Assembly (NCBI GenBank): GCA_003290165.1
Contig: QNQO01000606.1
Coordinates: 496,001 to 560,000, forward strand
Direction of reading: 5' to 3'
DNA: 64,000 nucleotides
Source: Berberis thunbergii
Taxonomy: Eukaryota > Streptophyta > Magnoliopsida > Ranunculales > Berberidaceae
In this document: piece by piece, positions 41,850 to 55,189 of the stretch
Layout: the number at the start of each line of letters is the position of its first letter
How positions within the stretch are numbered: position 1 is the stretch's first letter
Notes under the pieces: model-generated
The model's input: the letters and a program-made list of their open reading frames with translations, nothing else
What the model was told of the DNA's origin: nothing
The model's database searches: none
Made by a program: the position numbers and the translations under genes

Positions 41850-44800
41850 AAATGACAAAATAGGAACACTTGCATGATCGACAACAACAATGCATTCTTC
41901 TTGAGAAAGCTTAATAGAAAATGAACATGAGTAAAACATTCCACCAAATCAACCCCAAATAAACCAAGAAAATCTACACATAATCAAAAGAAAGAAAAAC
42001 ATGAGTTATACTTATATTAAGTACGACCGCACCCAGAACCCGTAGTGCATGCACCAATTCGAGTTGGAAGATAAAAGCAAATAACTTGCGCCATTAATCG
42101 ACTACATTGTTAGTCGTACACAAATTCATGCAAACTTAGATGAATAAATTCAAACAACAAAATGTTCAAGTAAAATGAGATTGTGCGCATCAAACCACCA
42201 ATGGTTCGTTTTCAAGTCACATTCCTGAAAACATAAATCCGGTAAGACTTAAGAAATAAATATAAACACTAATATGGAAAACAATGATAGTAGCCAAACA
42301 TCTTTACAAAGGTTGCTTCCTCGTCAAAGGTAATTTGGCTACTAAAAAATAATTTACCTAACATAGATCAAACAAAAACAATTAATTTAATTATTGTTGT
42401 TGGCTGACTGTAATAAGCCATGATAATGGTCGATTGTGAAAGGTAAAATAGAACCCATTCATTATTGAACAATATTTGCTTCTCTAGAAAGTTTTACATC
42501 GCATCCCTGACAAAGGAAAAAGAGTGAACTCAATTATCAAGAAGTAAAATCAAATCTATTATAAATATCGATTACGAAACAATAGGTCGAATACAACCTC
42601 AAAATATATCCTTCTAATCAAGGAAGCTCTTTTTTATCTATCAATTTGACTATTTATGAGGAAAACCAATATATATGAAAATCATTGTTTATTAAATCAA
42701 ACACACAAAATCCAAAACAAAGAATTGAACCAAACACGCAAGTTATTCTTTACCTTTTTTTCTATCTTCCTTGGCTTTAACCCCTTCTATCAAGTGTCAC
42801 TCTCTTTCTCCCTAGATCAAAGCACCATCCAGCATATTGAGCATATATTGAAAACAAATAATGAATCAAACAAAGAGAGATTGCATGCAAGCTATTCCAA
42901 TAGGGTCAGAGATGTGTGTGCATGTTCTCTGAGTATGAACAATGTGTACCATCCCCGAAAGTTGGTTGTTGACTTCTACTGTAGTGTAAATTATTAATTT
43001 ATATTCTAATTGGCTTTGGAAACCTAAATCTATGGTTTGATTAGTAATTCCGATTTTGTAATAAAAGAGGCGGAGTTTGATAAAATGGCATAATTGAAAA
43101 GAAGGAAAGGCGCTCTAAAGTGATTTGGCTTACCTAACGCCAGATATTAGGTTTAACAGTGCAACCAAAAGGACCATAGACATACGAACTAGTGACTGCT
43201 ATAACAAAGAAAACTGAAGACGCAGAGAAATTGAAGGGTCAAAACATTTGTCCTTTAGAGTTAGGCACGGGTTCAACCTTCACTCGTTGGAGCCCGGGTA
43301 CCCTTTGATGATTGGTGGGATTAATATTGCCCATGAGAAAGGCTGTGAGGCTCCCTCCGAATTCTTGGCTCTAACTGAGGTTTTAGTCGAGGTTGAGTTA
43401 AATAGAAATTGATAAAATTTAGGGTTTTCAAGTTTCTTGATTTGTGTAATTGACTCCAAGGTGTGGTTTTATGATTTTTCATTTTAGATCTCAAGTAACG
43501 AATGTAAAACAAGAAAATACCATTATTCTTTGTTTCATTGATGATTTTAATTACATCAGTTCTAGAGCATTACCACAGGGGTGAACTAGTAGAAGTAACA
43601 GTGCTAAAAACCAATACACAAGAACATAAATCAAGAAACCACCTTACACATTGTCTCAAAAAAGGGGTTTTGAAAGAAAGAGAGTATAACAACAACAAAG
43701 ATATATTGTTGAGAGATGGAAAGACGTATGTACCTGTGTCTTGAGCACACCCCAATAATCACCTCTCTTTCTTTCTTGCATTCTCACTGAACTTCTGTGT
43801 TTTAAAGAAGATTGAAGAAGAAGAAGCAAAACTATGCCACCCCAAATCGCCACCTTCATCAATCAATCGAAATGAAGACGATAAGCAACTTTGCACACCA
43901 AATACTTAAACAAACTAATTAAACTAAATTTTTTAATGAACGAACTAAAAGAAAATGATTTCGTAGCAATGAGCTTACCTGATTAACTTCCTCCCCTTCG
44001 TGGAAAAAAAATTAAACCTAATCAAGTCTACATCTAAAGAAACTGAATGAAATTATGTAATGGTTGTGTAAGCCTAATCAAGCTTTTTTTAATATTGCTT
44101 AAAGTCCATATTAAGTATGCTCAAGCCTAAATTTTCCAAATGCACTAGATAGAATATTAATAACATGGTCTTAACTCACAAAAACGCAGTGAATCAAATC
44201 TATGGACAGAAAAGAAATTTCCTTACTAGGACGAGCAAGTCATCCGACACTTGGATTATTAGATGTCATCCAAAAGAACAAACGAATAAGACAACCAATA
44301 TAGATGAGCATAAATACATAGCAAAAAAACACACAGAGCAAGAAAACTAACAACATGTGTAGTGAACTCATTCAAACCTTGATAGCAAAGATAATTTATC
44401 CAACTGTTATTGTAGTTTGTCATGTACATAATATATAACTTTTACTTATTCTCAATTTTTAATACCTCTACCAACCTTTTCATCGGTTATTTGTATCAAC
44501 TTTGCCCCTGCCCTGTGGGTTCTGTAAAGTGAATAAGCAATGGAAGGTAATCATTTTCACCCAAGTCAACTTGTACGAGTTCTATCTTAAAATTATTTGA
44601 TAAGAAATGTTTCTTCACAAAGTCATTCAACTTAATCAACAAAGAACCTACCTGGTATATGTAAAATAAACATAAACATTAGAACGGCAAACTGAAAGGC
44701 TAACAACTATAAGCATTTGTATATTACATGTATATTACACGACGCTTGGTTTTAAAGTAGGCCCTTGTTGGGATAATCTCATATACAAGATGTATGTTTT

Positions 44801-46738
44801 TGGTTATCAACATTCCGTTAAAATTCGTTTAGTTTTTGGGTTCTTCAAACTTGAAGCTAAGTGTCTCTAGCTCAGTGTCGTGCCAGGTGCCTGAATCAGA
44901 CTAGAAGGTTATATGGACCAATATTTAACTCTTGAGGGTATTCTACACAATGTAACTATTCCACCAAGTATCTGAGCACCCAGAATCAAACGCAGCATCC
45001 ACTATCGCATTACGGTATGTTGTTTCATGCCTACGGGTCTCCTTCATCAAAACTATGCCAACCCCAAATCATCACCTTCATCAATCAATCGAAATGAAGA
45101 CGATAACCAACCTTGCACACCAAATATTCAAACAAACTAAATTTTCCCAAAGAAAGAACTCAAAGAAATTATCTCGTAGCAATGAACTTACCTGATTAAC
45201 TTCCTCTTCTTTGTTGAAAAGAAAGATTAGACCTAATCAAGTCTATATCTAAAGAAACTGAACAAAGTCATGTAATGGTTGTGTAAGCCCAATCAAGCTT
45301 TTTTTGTATTGCTTAAAGTCCATATTAAGTATGATCAATCTTAAATTTTCCAAATGCTATAGATAGAATATTAATAACATGGTCTCAAGTCTATGGATTG
45401 AAAAGAAATTTCCTAACTAGGACGAGCAAGTCATCCAACACTTGGATTATTAGATGCCATCCAAAAGAACAAAGGAATAAGACGACCAAAGCATAAATAC
45501 ATAGCAAAAAACACGCAGATCAAGAAAACTAACGTGTGGTAAGCACAATCAAACCCAAATAGCAAAAAAAATTATCCAAATGTTGTTGTGGTTTGTCATG
45601 TATATAATTTATCACTTTTACCTATTCTAAATTTTTAATAACTCTACCAACCATTTCATTGGTTCTCAGTATCACCTCTGCCCCTGCCCCTGCCCCGTGG
45701 GTTCCATTGTAAAGTGAATTACCAAAGAAAGGTAATCATTTCCACCCAATTCAACTTGTATGATTTTTATCTTAAAATTAGTGTTTCTTCACAAAGCACT
45801 TTCAACAAAGAACCTACCTGGTATATGTACAACAAACATAAACATTAGCAGGATTCACTGAAAGGCTGACAACTACAAGCATTTGTACATTACAGGACAC
45901 TAGGTTATAAAGTAGGCCCTTGTTGGGATAATCTCATATAAAAGATGCATGTATTTGGTAATAAATCTTCCATCAAACTTTGTTCAGTTTTTGGTTTCTT
46001 CGAACTCGAAGCTAAGTGCTCAATGTCAATCAGACACCCTATGGCTAAGAGTGGGTTGTATGGACCTATATTTTACTATTGAGAGTCAACATATTCTACA
46101 CAATGTAACTATTCCACCAAGTATCTGGGCTCCCAGAATCAAACGTGCCTTTCACTATTGCATTAAGGTCTGTTGTTTCATGCCTACGGATCTCCTATTC
46201 CTAGTTGCACGGACTAAGGCTGCTAATGATAGTTGAAAATGGATTAAGCGAAAGATTACTAAGGAACAAGTTTTAGCTTTGCCCAAGCTGCTCTTGACGT
46301 TAGGCAGAAATGCCAGTGTCAAGGACTAAAGGAGACCAAACAGAAAAAGCGTTCAGGGAGGCCACGACCATGTTTTCACTTGCCATCAAATAGACCCTAA
46401 CTAATGCCAATCCAAATCGAAATATTTTGTGAGTGATCTGTTCCACTACTGAATTGTACACGATCAGGCACTCTCCTTGTGTCTCTTGGTGAGTATCGTT
46501 TAAAACATAAACTTATCCATCATCCCAGACCATCATAATTCCTAAAGCCTCAAGTAAATACATGCATATCTATTCTTATTTCACACTGATGGACGGTATT
46601 ATTCTCAGATCTACGACAAGAAAATTAGATTCCAACTAGAGATACAGTCATTAGAAGAATGATGGTGTAAATGTGGGGTAAAATCAAAGCTAGGCGGAAT
46701 GTAGCAATAGAAGAATATCAGTTAAATAACTCATCTTA
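41850..46738. repeat. Array unit 1 (type X, with internal 1.2-kb duplication)
   Basis: A complete unit of 4.9 kb. Its segment starting CAAAACTATGCCA at about 43,827 is duplicated in tandem at about 45,048 (period about 1.22 kb). The two halves differ by small indels. Unit 5 has the same duplication with the same junction. Confidence 0.85.
44496..44651 (-). other. Exon-like open segment in array unit 1
   Basis: After an acceptor-like CATATACCAG the minus strand is open for 51 codons, reading VGSLLIKLNDFVKKHFLSNN, FKIELVQVDLGENDYLPLLI, HFTEPTGQGQ. Related segments occur at about 45.7, 51.3, 61.7 and 62.9 kb, with the core LVQVDLG(E/G)NDYLPL kept in several although other parts are frameshifted. 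I do not recognise the protein. It could be a relic exon of the ancestral gene of the array. Confidence 0.35.
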
Positions 46739-49466
46739 AAATGACAAAATAGGAACACTCACATGATCAACAACAAGCATGTATTCTTCTTGAAAAGCTT
46801 AATAAAAATGAATACAAGTAAAACATTCCACCAAATCAACCCCAAATAAACCAAGAGAATCTACACATAAAAATAAAAAAACATAAGTTATACTTACGTT
46901 AAGTACATCCATACCAAGAACCACCAATTCGAGTTGGTAGAAAAAATGCAAACACCCTGCATCGTTAATCGACCACATTGTTAGTCGTACACAAATGTTC
47001 AAGGAAAATGAGATTGTGTGCATCAAACCGCCTATAATTCATTTTCGAGTCACATTCCTGAAAACATAAATCCGGTAAGACTTAAGAAAAAAATATAAAC
47101 ACTAATATGGAAAACAATGATGGTAGCCAAACGTCTTCACAAAGGTTGCTTCCTTGTCAAAGGTAATTTGCCTACTCGAAATAATTTACCTAACAAAGAT
47201 CAAACAAAAACAATTAATTTAATTATTGTTGTTGGTTGATTGTAATTAGCCATGATCATGGTCAATTGTGAAAGGTAAAATAGAACCCATTCATTATTAA
47301 ACGATATTTGCTTCTCTAGAAAGTTTTACATATCATCCTGACAAAGAGGAAAAAGATTTAAACTTAATTACCAGAAAGTAAAATCAAATCTATTATAGAA
47401 ATCGATAGGAACAATGTTGAATCCAACCTCAATATATCCTTCGAATCAAGGAAGCGCTTTCTTATCAATCAATTTGACTTTATATGAGGAAAATCAATAT
47501 ATACGAAAATCATTGTTTATTAAATCAAACACGCATACTCCATAACAAAGAATTGAGCCAAACAAGCAAGCTATTCTTTACCTATCCTTGGCTTTAGCCC
47601 CTTCTATCAAGTGTCACTCTCTTTCTCCCTAGATCAAAGCACCATCTAGCATATTGAGCATATATTAAAAACCAATAATGAATCAAACAAAGAGAGATTG
47701 CATGCAAGTTATTCCAATAGGCTCAGAGATGTGTGCGCTTTTGAGTATAAAACCTAAAATATAATTGGCTTTGGAAACCAAAAATCCAATGTTCTAAAAA
47801 TCGCTAGGCACTGGGCGGGCGGCGAGAATGGGACTAGCAATTAGGCGGCCGCCTAGGCGTTTTCTTTTTATGCATTCAACCCAAATAATATGACCCCAAA
47901 CCCACTTCAACACAAACAAAATAACCAAAAGCCCAATTCAAAACCCAAAACCCATTTACATGCCACTAACAACACCCCCACCCCACCACTCAGTTTCTCT
48001 TTATTTTATTTATTCTCTTTTTTTTCTCTCTGCCACTAACGACACCCCCACCCCACCACACTCTTTTCTCCTTATTTTATCACATTTTTTTTCCTTTCTG
48101 CGTCTCTTTATCTTCTTTTTTAAGTCTTTGCAAGTCCCACCATCTTCACATTTCTTCTCATTTCATCAGTATCACCCTTTCTTCCCTTTATTTGATCCCT
48201 CCACCTTCTTCCTATTGACAGTTGAAGCATAAAACAAAGCAGATAACAACTCCAATATCTCCGCCATTTCTAGCCTCATCAAAGGGTTGTAGTGGTGGAG
48301 GTGGGATGAGTTTCAAGATTGGATCTGACTCGGACGCCACCAGATCGTCGTTGAATCAGAGTAAATCTAATTTGATTTGGACTTCGACACCAATTTGGGT
48401 GGGGTGGAGGGTAATTCGTTCCTGGATGATCAAGATGGGATATTTTTCTTCTGTGAATCAGAAACCCAAAGTTAATAGTGGTATGATGGCGGCTTTTTAG
48501 AACACTGCTAAAATCTATGGTCTGATTAGTAATTTCAATTCTGTAATGAAAGAGGCAGAGTTTGATAAAATGGCACAATTAAAAAGAGAAAGAAAGGTGC
48601 TAAAGTGATTTAGCTTACCAAAGGCCAGCAATTAGATTTAACGGCGCAACCAAGAGAACCATAGTCATACGAACTAGTGAATGCTACATCAATGAAAATT
48701 GAAGACGCGGAGAAATTGAAAGAGTCGAAACCTTTGCATTTTAGAGCTGGGCACGGATTTTACCTTCACTGGTTGGAGCCCGAAAGTACTTTCAACACAA
48801 TCAACAACAAACCTACCTAGTATATGTAAAATAAACAAAAACATTAGCAGGGTGAACTGAAAGGCTGACAACTATAAGCATCTATACATTACAGATGTAT
48901 GTTTTTTGTTATCGTCATATACAAGACTACGTTATAAAGTAGGCCCTTGTTGGGATAATCTCATATACAAAATGTATGTTTTAGGTTATCAACATTCTGT
49001 CAAAGTTTGCTTAGTTTTTGGGTTCTTCGAACTTGAAGCTAACTATTGAGGGTCGAGATACAATGTAACTATTCCACCAAGTATTTGGTCTCCCAGAATC
49101 AAACGTGCTTTCACTATCACATTACAGTATGTTGTTTCATGCCTACGAGTCTCTTGTTCCTAGTTGGGCAGACTAAGGTTGCTAATAATAGTTGAAAGTG
49201 GATTAAGCAAAAGATTACCGAGACACTTGTTTTAGCTTTGCCCAAGCCGCTCTTGAAATTAGGCCGAGATGCCAGTGTCAAGGATTAAAGGACTCCAAAC
49301 AAAGAAAGCGTTCAGAGAGGCCACAACTACGTTTTCACTTGCCATCAAATAAACCCTACCTAATGCCAACCCAAGTGGAATATTGTGTTTGATCTGATCC
49401 ACTAATTGAAACTGACATGATCATGCAATATCTTTCTGTCGCTTGGTGAGTATCGTTTAAACAAAA
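46739..49466. repeat. Array unit 2 (type Y, shortened)
   Basis: It matches unit 1 to about 47,770, then holds unrelated sequence (47,786-48,500), returns briefly (48,502-48,780), and jumps to the later part of the unit at 48,800. It ends at GAGTATCGTTTAAAC at 49,447, where a deletion fuses it directly to the middle of unit 3. Confidence 0.82.
47786..48500. repeat. Replacement segment of unit 2 with GC-rich palindrome and CT-rich tract
   Basis: It begins with a GC-rich stretch including GCGGCCGCCTAGGCG, a sequence type found widely in plant repeats, followed by a partly duplicated tract containing CCACTAACAACACCCCCACC (47,963 and again at 48,032) and CT-rich sequence. A shorter piece of the same start occurs in unit 4 at 53,375-53,490. 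Origin unknown. Confidence 0.65.
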
Positions 49467-52324
49467 ACAATTAATTTAATTATTGTTGTTGGCTGACTGT
49501 AATTAGCCATGATCATGGTCGATTGTGAAAGGTAAAATAGAACCCATTCATTATTGATTGTTAAACGATATTTGCTTCTCTAGAAAGTTTTACATATCAT
49601 CCATGACAAAGAGGAAAAAACGTTAAACACAATTAACAAGAAGTAAACTCAAATCTATTATAGAAATCGATAACGGAATAATAGGTGATCCAACCTCAAA
49701 ATATATCCTTCGAATCAAGGAAGCTTTGTCTTATCTATTAATTTGACTATTTATGAGAAAAGACAATATATACGAAAAGCATTGTTTATTAAATCAAACA
49801 CGCAAACTCCATAACAAAGAATTAAACCAAACATGCAAGCTATTCTTTACCAATCCGTGGCTTTAGCCATTTCTATCAAGTGTTACTCTCTTTCTCCCAA
49901 AATCAAAGTACCATCTAGCATATTGAACATATATTAAAAACCAATAAAGTATTAAACAACGAGAGATTGCATGCAAGTTATTCCAACGTGAGCATTTTCT
50001 CTGAGTATTGCATGCAAGGCACGGGTTCAACCTTCATTGTTTGGAACTCGAGTACCCTTTGATGATTGGTGGGATTAATATTCCTCATGAAAGAGGCTGT
50101 GAGGCTCACTCTGAATTCTTGGTTCCAACTGAGGATTCAGTCGAGGTTGAGTTTAAATAGAAATTGATAAAATTTAGGGTTTTCAAGTTTCATGATTTGT
50201 GGAATTGACTCCTAGGTGTGGTTTTATGATTTTTCATTTTATATCTCAAGCAAAAAAATGTAAAACAGGAAAAGACCATTATTCTTTGTTTCATTGAGCA
50301 TTTTAATTACATCGGTTCTTGAGTGTTACCATAGGGGCGAACTAGTTGAAGTTACACTGCAAAAAATTAATACACAAGAACATAAATCAAAAAATCACCT
50401 TACACATTAACTAAAAAAAAGGGGGTTTTGAAAGAAAGAGAGTATAACAACAACAAAGACATATTGTTGAGATATGGAAAAATGTACGCACCTGTGTCTT
50501 GAGCACACCCCAATCATCACCTCTATTTATTTCTTGCATTCTCACTGAACTTGTGGGTCTTGAAGATTGAAGAAAAATAAGCAAAATTATGCCAACACCA
50601 AATCGTCACCTTGATCAATCAATCAAAATGAAGACAATAACCAACCTTGCACACCAAATACTCACACAAACTAATTGAACAAAATTTTCTCAAAGAAAGA
50701 ACTCAAAGAAGATGATCTCACAACAATGAACTTACCTGGTTAACTTCCTCCTCTTCGTTGAAACGAAAGATTAGACCTAATCAAGTCTATATCTAAGGAA
50801 ACTGAAACAAGTTATGTAATGGTTGTGTAAGCCCAATCAAGCTTTTTTTTATATTGCTTAAAGTACATATTAACTATGCTCAAGCTTAAATTTTCTAAAA
50901 GCTCTAGATAGAATATTAATAACATGGTCTTAACCCAAAGAAACGCAATGAAAAAACATTTTCTAATTAGGACGAGCAAGTCATCTGACACTTGGATTAT
51001 TAGATGTCATCCAAACGAACAAAGAAATAAGACAACCAATATAGATAAGCATAAATACATAGCAAAAAACACGCAGAGTAAGAAACTAACATGTGTAGTA
51101 AACACATTCAAACCCCGATAGCAAAGAAAATGTATCCAAATGTTGTTGTGGTTTGTCATGTATATAATTTATCACTTTTACATATTCTCAAATTTTAATA
51201 CCTCTACCAACCTTTTCTTTGGTTCTCTGTATCACCTCTCCCTGCCCTATGGATTTCATTGTGAAGTATATAACCAATGGAAGGTAATCATTTCCACCCA
51301 AGTCAACTTGTATGAGTTCTATCTCAAAAGTATTCGACAACAAGTGTTTCTTCACAAAGCATTTTCAACACAATCAACAAAGAACCTACCTGGTATATGT
51401 AAAACAAACATAAACATTAGCAAGGTGAAATGAAAGGTTGACAACTATAAGCATTTGTACATTACAGGACGCTAGGTTATAAACTAGGCCCTTGTTGGGA
51501 TAATCTCATATACAAGATGTATGTTTTTGGTTATTAACATTTCGTCATAGTTCGTTTAGTTTTTGGGTTCTTCAAACTTGAAGCTAAGTGTCTCTAGCTA
51601 AGTGTCATGTCAGATGCTTGAATCAGACTCCCTACGGCTAAGAGCGGGTTATATGGACCTATATTTAACTATTGAGGGTCAACATATTCTACACAATGTA
51701 ACTATTCCACCAAGTATTTGGGCTCCCAAAATCAAACGCAGCTTTCACTATCGCATTACAGTCAGTTGTTTCATGCCTACGGGTGGCTCTCCTGTTCCTA
51801 GTTGGGCTGATAATGATAGTTGAAAGTGGATTAAGCGAAAGATTACCAAGGCACCAGTTTTAGCTTTGTCAAAGCCGCTCTTGACGTTAGGCTGAAATGC
51901 TAGTGTCAAGGACAAAAGGAGTCTAAATAGAAAAAGCGTTGAGAGAGGCCACGACCACGTTTTCACTTGCTATCAAATAGACCCTACCTAACGCTAACCC
52001 AAATGGAAATATTTTGTGATTGATATGATCTACTAGTTGAATTGGACATGATCAGGCACTCTCTTTTTGTCTCTTGGTTAGTATCAGTTAAAAACATCAA
52101 CTTATCCATCATCCCAGACCATCATAATTCCTAAAGTCTCAAGTAAATACATGCATATCTATTCTTAGTTCACACTGATGGAAGGTATTATTCTCAGATC
52201 TATGACAAGAGAATTAGATTCCAACTAGAGATACAGTCATTAGAAGAATGGAGTAAATGTGGGGTAAATTCAAAGCTAGGCGAAAGGTAGCAATAGATGA
52301 ATACCCGTTAAATAAATCATCTTA
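49467..52324. repeat. Array unit 3 (type X-like, without internal duplication, 5' part deleted)
   Basis: Begins at the TTGTTGTTGGCTGACTG landmark because the first part is deleted. It has a single copy of the segment that is duplicated in units 1 and 5, which suggests the duplication arose after unit 3 diverged or was lost from it. Confidence 0.82.
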
Positions 52325-53492
52325 AAATTACAAAATAGGAACACTCATATGATCAACAACAAGCATGTATTCTTCTTGAGAAAGCTTAATAAAAATGAAC
52401 ACAAGTAAAACATTCCACCAAATCAACCCCAAATAAACCAAGAGAATCTACACATAATAAAAAGAAGGAAAAACATAAGCTATACTTACGTTAAGTACGT
52501 CCATACCAATAATCTGTAGTGCATGCACCAATTCGAGGTTGTAGAAAAAATGCAAACACCCTGCGTCATTAATCAACCACATTGTTAGTCGTACACAAAT
52601 GTTCAAGGAAAATGAGATTGTGTGCATCAAACCGCCTATGGCTCATTTTCGAGTCACATTCCTGAAAACATAAATCCGGTAAGACTTAGAAATAAATATA
52701 AACACTAATATGGAAAACAATGATAGTAGCCAAACGTCTTCACAAAGGCTGCTTCCTTGTGAAAGGTAATTTGCCTACTCGAAAATAATTTACCTAACAA
52801 AGATAAAAAAAAATTTAATTATTGTTGTTGGCTGACTGTAATTAGCCATGATCATGGTCAATTGTGAAAAGTAAAATAGAACCCATTCATTATTAAACGA
52901 TATTTGCTTCTCTAGAAAGTTTTACATATCATCCTTGACAAAGAGGAAAAGATTTAAACTCAATTACTAGGAAGTAAAATCAAATATATTATAGAAATCG
53001 ATAACGGAACAATATGTCGAATCCAACCTGAAAATATATCCTTAGAATCAAGGAAGCTCTTTCTTGTCAATAAATTTGACTATTTATGAGGAAAGTGAAT
53101 ATATACGAAAATCACTGTTTATTAAATCAAACACGCATACTCCATAACAAAGAATTTATCCAAACAAGCAAGTTATTCTTTACCTATCCTTGGCCTTAGC
53201 CCCTTCTATCAAGTGTCGCACTCTTTCTCCCTAGATCAAAGTACCATCTAGCATATTGAGCATAAGAGAGATTGCATGCAAGTTATTCCAATAGGCTCAG
53301 AGATGCGTGTGATTGTTCTTTGAGTATAAAACTTAAAATATAATTGGCTTTGAAAACCTAAAATCCAATGTTCTAAAATTCGCTAGGTGCTGGTCGGGTG
53401 GCGAGAATGGGAATAGCGCCTAGGCATTTTCTTTTTATGCATTCAACCCAAATAATATGACCCCAAGCCGACTTCAACACAAACAAAATAAC

Positions 53493-53648
53493 TGTTACAG
53501 TGTGTGTTTATAGCTGTCAATTAGGTTAATTGTAGAGATCCTAAATTGATATAGTTTCCTAGAATAACCTCAATAGTTTGTATATAAATACATGCTATAT
53601 TCTCAATATAATATATGAAAAAGAGTATTCTCTTAATCTCTGTTTACA
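53493..53648 (+). repeat. Copia 5' LTR
   Basis: TGTTACAG ... TTTACA, 156 bp. A TATA-like TATATAAATA at about 53,581 probably serves as the promoter. It differs from the 3' LTR by T/A changes at two places. Confidence 0.95.
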
Positions 53649-53661
53649 TGGTATCAGAGCC
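53649..53661 (+). other. Copia primer binding site
   Basis: TGGTATCAGAGCC directly follows the 5' LTR and is complementary to the 3' end of plant initiator tRNA-Met, the usual primer of Copia elements. Confidence 0.93.
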
Positions 53662-54251
53662 ACTTAGGGTTTGAGATTAAAATTCGAAATTTGAAATTAG
53701 GGCATAATATTCGAAGTTCGAAGTTTGAAGTTTGGTTCTCACCGCCGTCAGAACTCCCAAGCCGCCAGATCGACTCCTTCAGCACCAACAGAAGCCGTTT
53801 GACCCTCCAACAGGCGTCGACGTCGACTCTTTCAGCCATCGATCGAAGTCGATCCGCCGTTCGACTCCTCCAGCACCAACAGAAGCCGTTCGACTCCTCC
53901 AGGTACCAACAGATCCAGCCTCCGTTCGACGTCGATCGACCTATCCAGTCAGTCGATCTTCTCCTTGAGTCGACTCCTCCCGTCGATCATCCGTTCCAGT
54001 CGCTGCTTCCAGTCGACGCTTCCAGTCGCTGGCTGCCTCCAGTCGACGCTTCCAGTTGCTGCTTCCAGTCGATCCTCTCCAGTCGTTCCTTGCTTATCTG
54101 TGTCCAGCCGATCCAGTCGATTGAAGGTGACCTTTTTTTTCAAGCATATTTCCTGATTTCTCTTGATTTGGGGGAGATTTTGCACAACCCTATTTGTCAA
54201 ATTTTGATTTTGGAGGTTTTTCATTCCGAGTTCTGACCTATTTGACCTGTT
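53662..54251 (+). other. Copia leader with TTCCAGTCGA repeats
   Basis: The 590-bp leader before gag contains many copies of CCAGTCGA, CTTCCAGTCG and CGACTCCTCCAG between 53,760 and 54,120, unusually CpG-rich in an AT-rich locus. A 181-codon frame across it is low-complexity and overlaps the leader; I do not regard it as a gene. Confidence 0.7.
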
Positions 54252-55170
54252 ATGGCTGAGACAAAGTCAGTAGTTGTATCTGATCTGATTCCTGTGATGT
54301 CTAAAATTACGGACCATAAGTTAAATGGTTCGAATTATCACAACTGGAGTAAGACTGTTCGTCTTTCTTTGCGAAGTATTGACAAAGATGACCATTTGAC
54401 TAATGATCCTCCTGAGGATTCACGGCAGACCTGGCTCAGGGAAGATGCTCGCTTGTTCCTTCAGATTCGGAATTCTATTGATAGTGAGGTAATTGGCTTG
54501 ATCAATCATTGTGAATTTGTTAAAGAACTAATGGATTATTTGGAATTTTTGTACTCTGGGAAAGGGAATCTCTCTCGCATGTATGAGGTTTGCCAAGCAT
54601 TCTACCGTGTGGAAAAACAAGATCAGTCCCTTATCAACTACTTTATGGCATTTAAGAAAACGTATGAGGAGCTTAATATGTTGCTGCCATTTAGCCCTGA
54701 TGTGAAGGTTCAACAACGCCAACGGGAGCAAATGGCTATCATGAGTTTTCTAGCAGGGCTTTCTCCTGAATTTGATTCTGTTAAGGCACAAATTCTTTCT
54801 GGGTTTGATATCTTCTCTTTACAAGATGTCTTTAGTCGTGTTCTCCGCAACGAGAGTATTCCCACTGTTCCGCTTAGTGGTGCTTTGATAAGTCGAAATA
54901 ACATCTATGCGCCTGGGAGACCGTCTAATCACAGTGGACACAAAGGAGGCAGCTCACAAGGGGTTTGAAACTCGCGCGCCGGATTCTGAAAGTATTATTT
55001 GCAACTATTGTAAGAAGCCGGGCCATACCAAGTTTGACTGTAGAAAGCTACAGTTTAAAAACCGGCAAAAACACCCCGCTCATGTTGCGATCACTTCTGA
55101 TGCCTCTGACAAATCAGGAATCACTCAAGTCTTCCTCTCATTCTGTCACAACTATTGCCGATTCAGGTAA
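54252..55170 (+). pseudogene. Copia gag, frameshifted
   Basis: The ATG at 54,252 opens 238 codons beginning MAETKSVVVSDLIPVMSK, with the Copia gag landmarks LNGSNYHNWSKTVRLSLRS, LFLQIRNSIDSEVIGLI, YEELNMLLP and MSFLAGLSPEFDSVKAQILS. After a frameshift just before 54,968 the CCHC zinc knuckle CNYCKKPGHTKFDC (from about 55,000) continues in another frame. Gag would form the virus-like particle. The frameshift separates the knuckle from the capsid part. Confidence 0.9.
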
Positions 55171-55189
55171 ACCCGATGTTTGTCTTCTT

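Noticed and set aside
48222..48578. Frames of about 95 codons on both strands within array unit 2
   Set aside because: Found only in the unit 2 replacement segment, without motif or conservation in other units.
53691..54236. 181-codon plus-strand frame as a separate gene
   Set aside because: It is Ser/Arg/Pro-rich, produced by the CCAGTCGA repeats, and lies in the Copia leader before the gag ATG.
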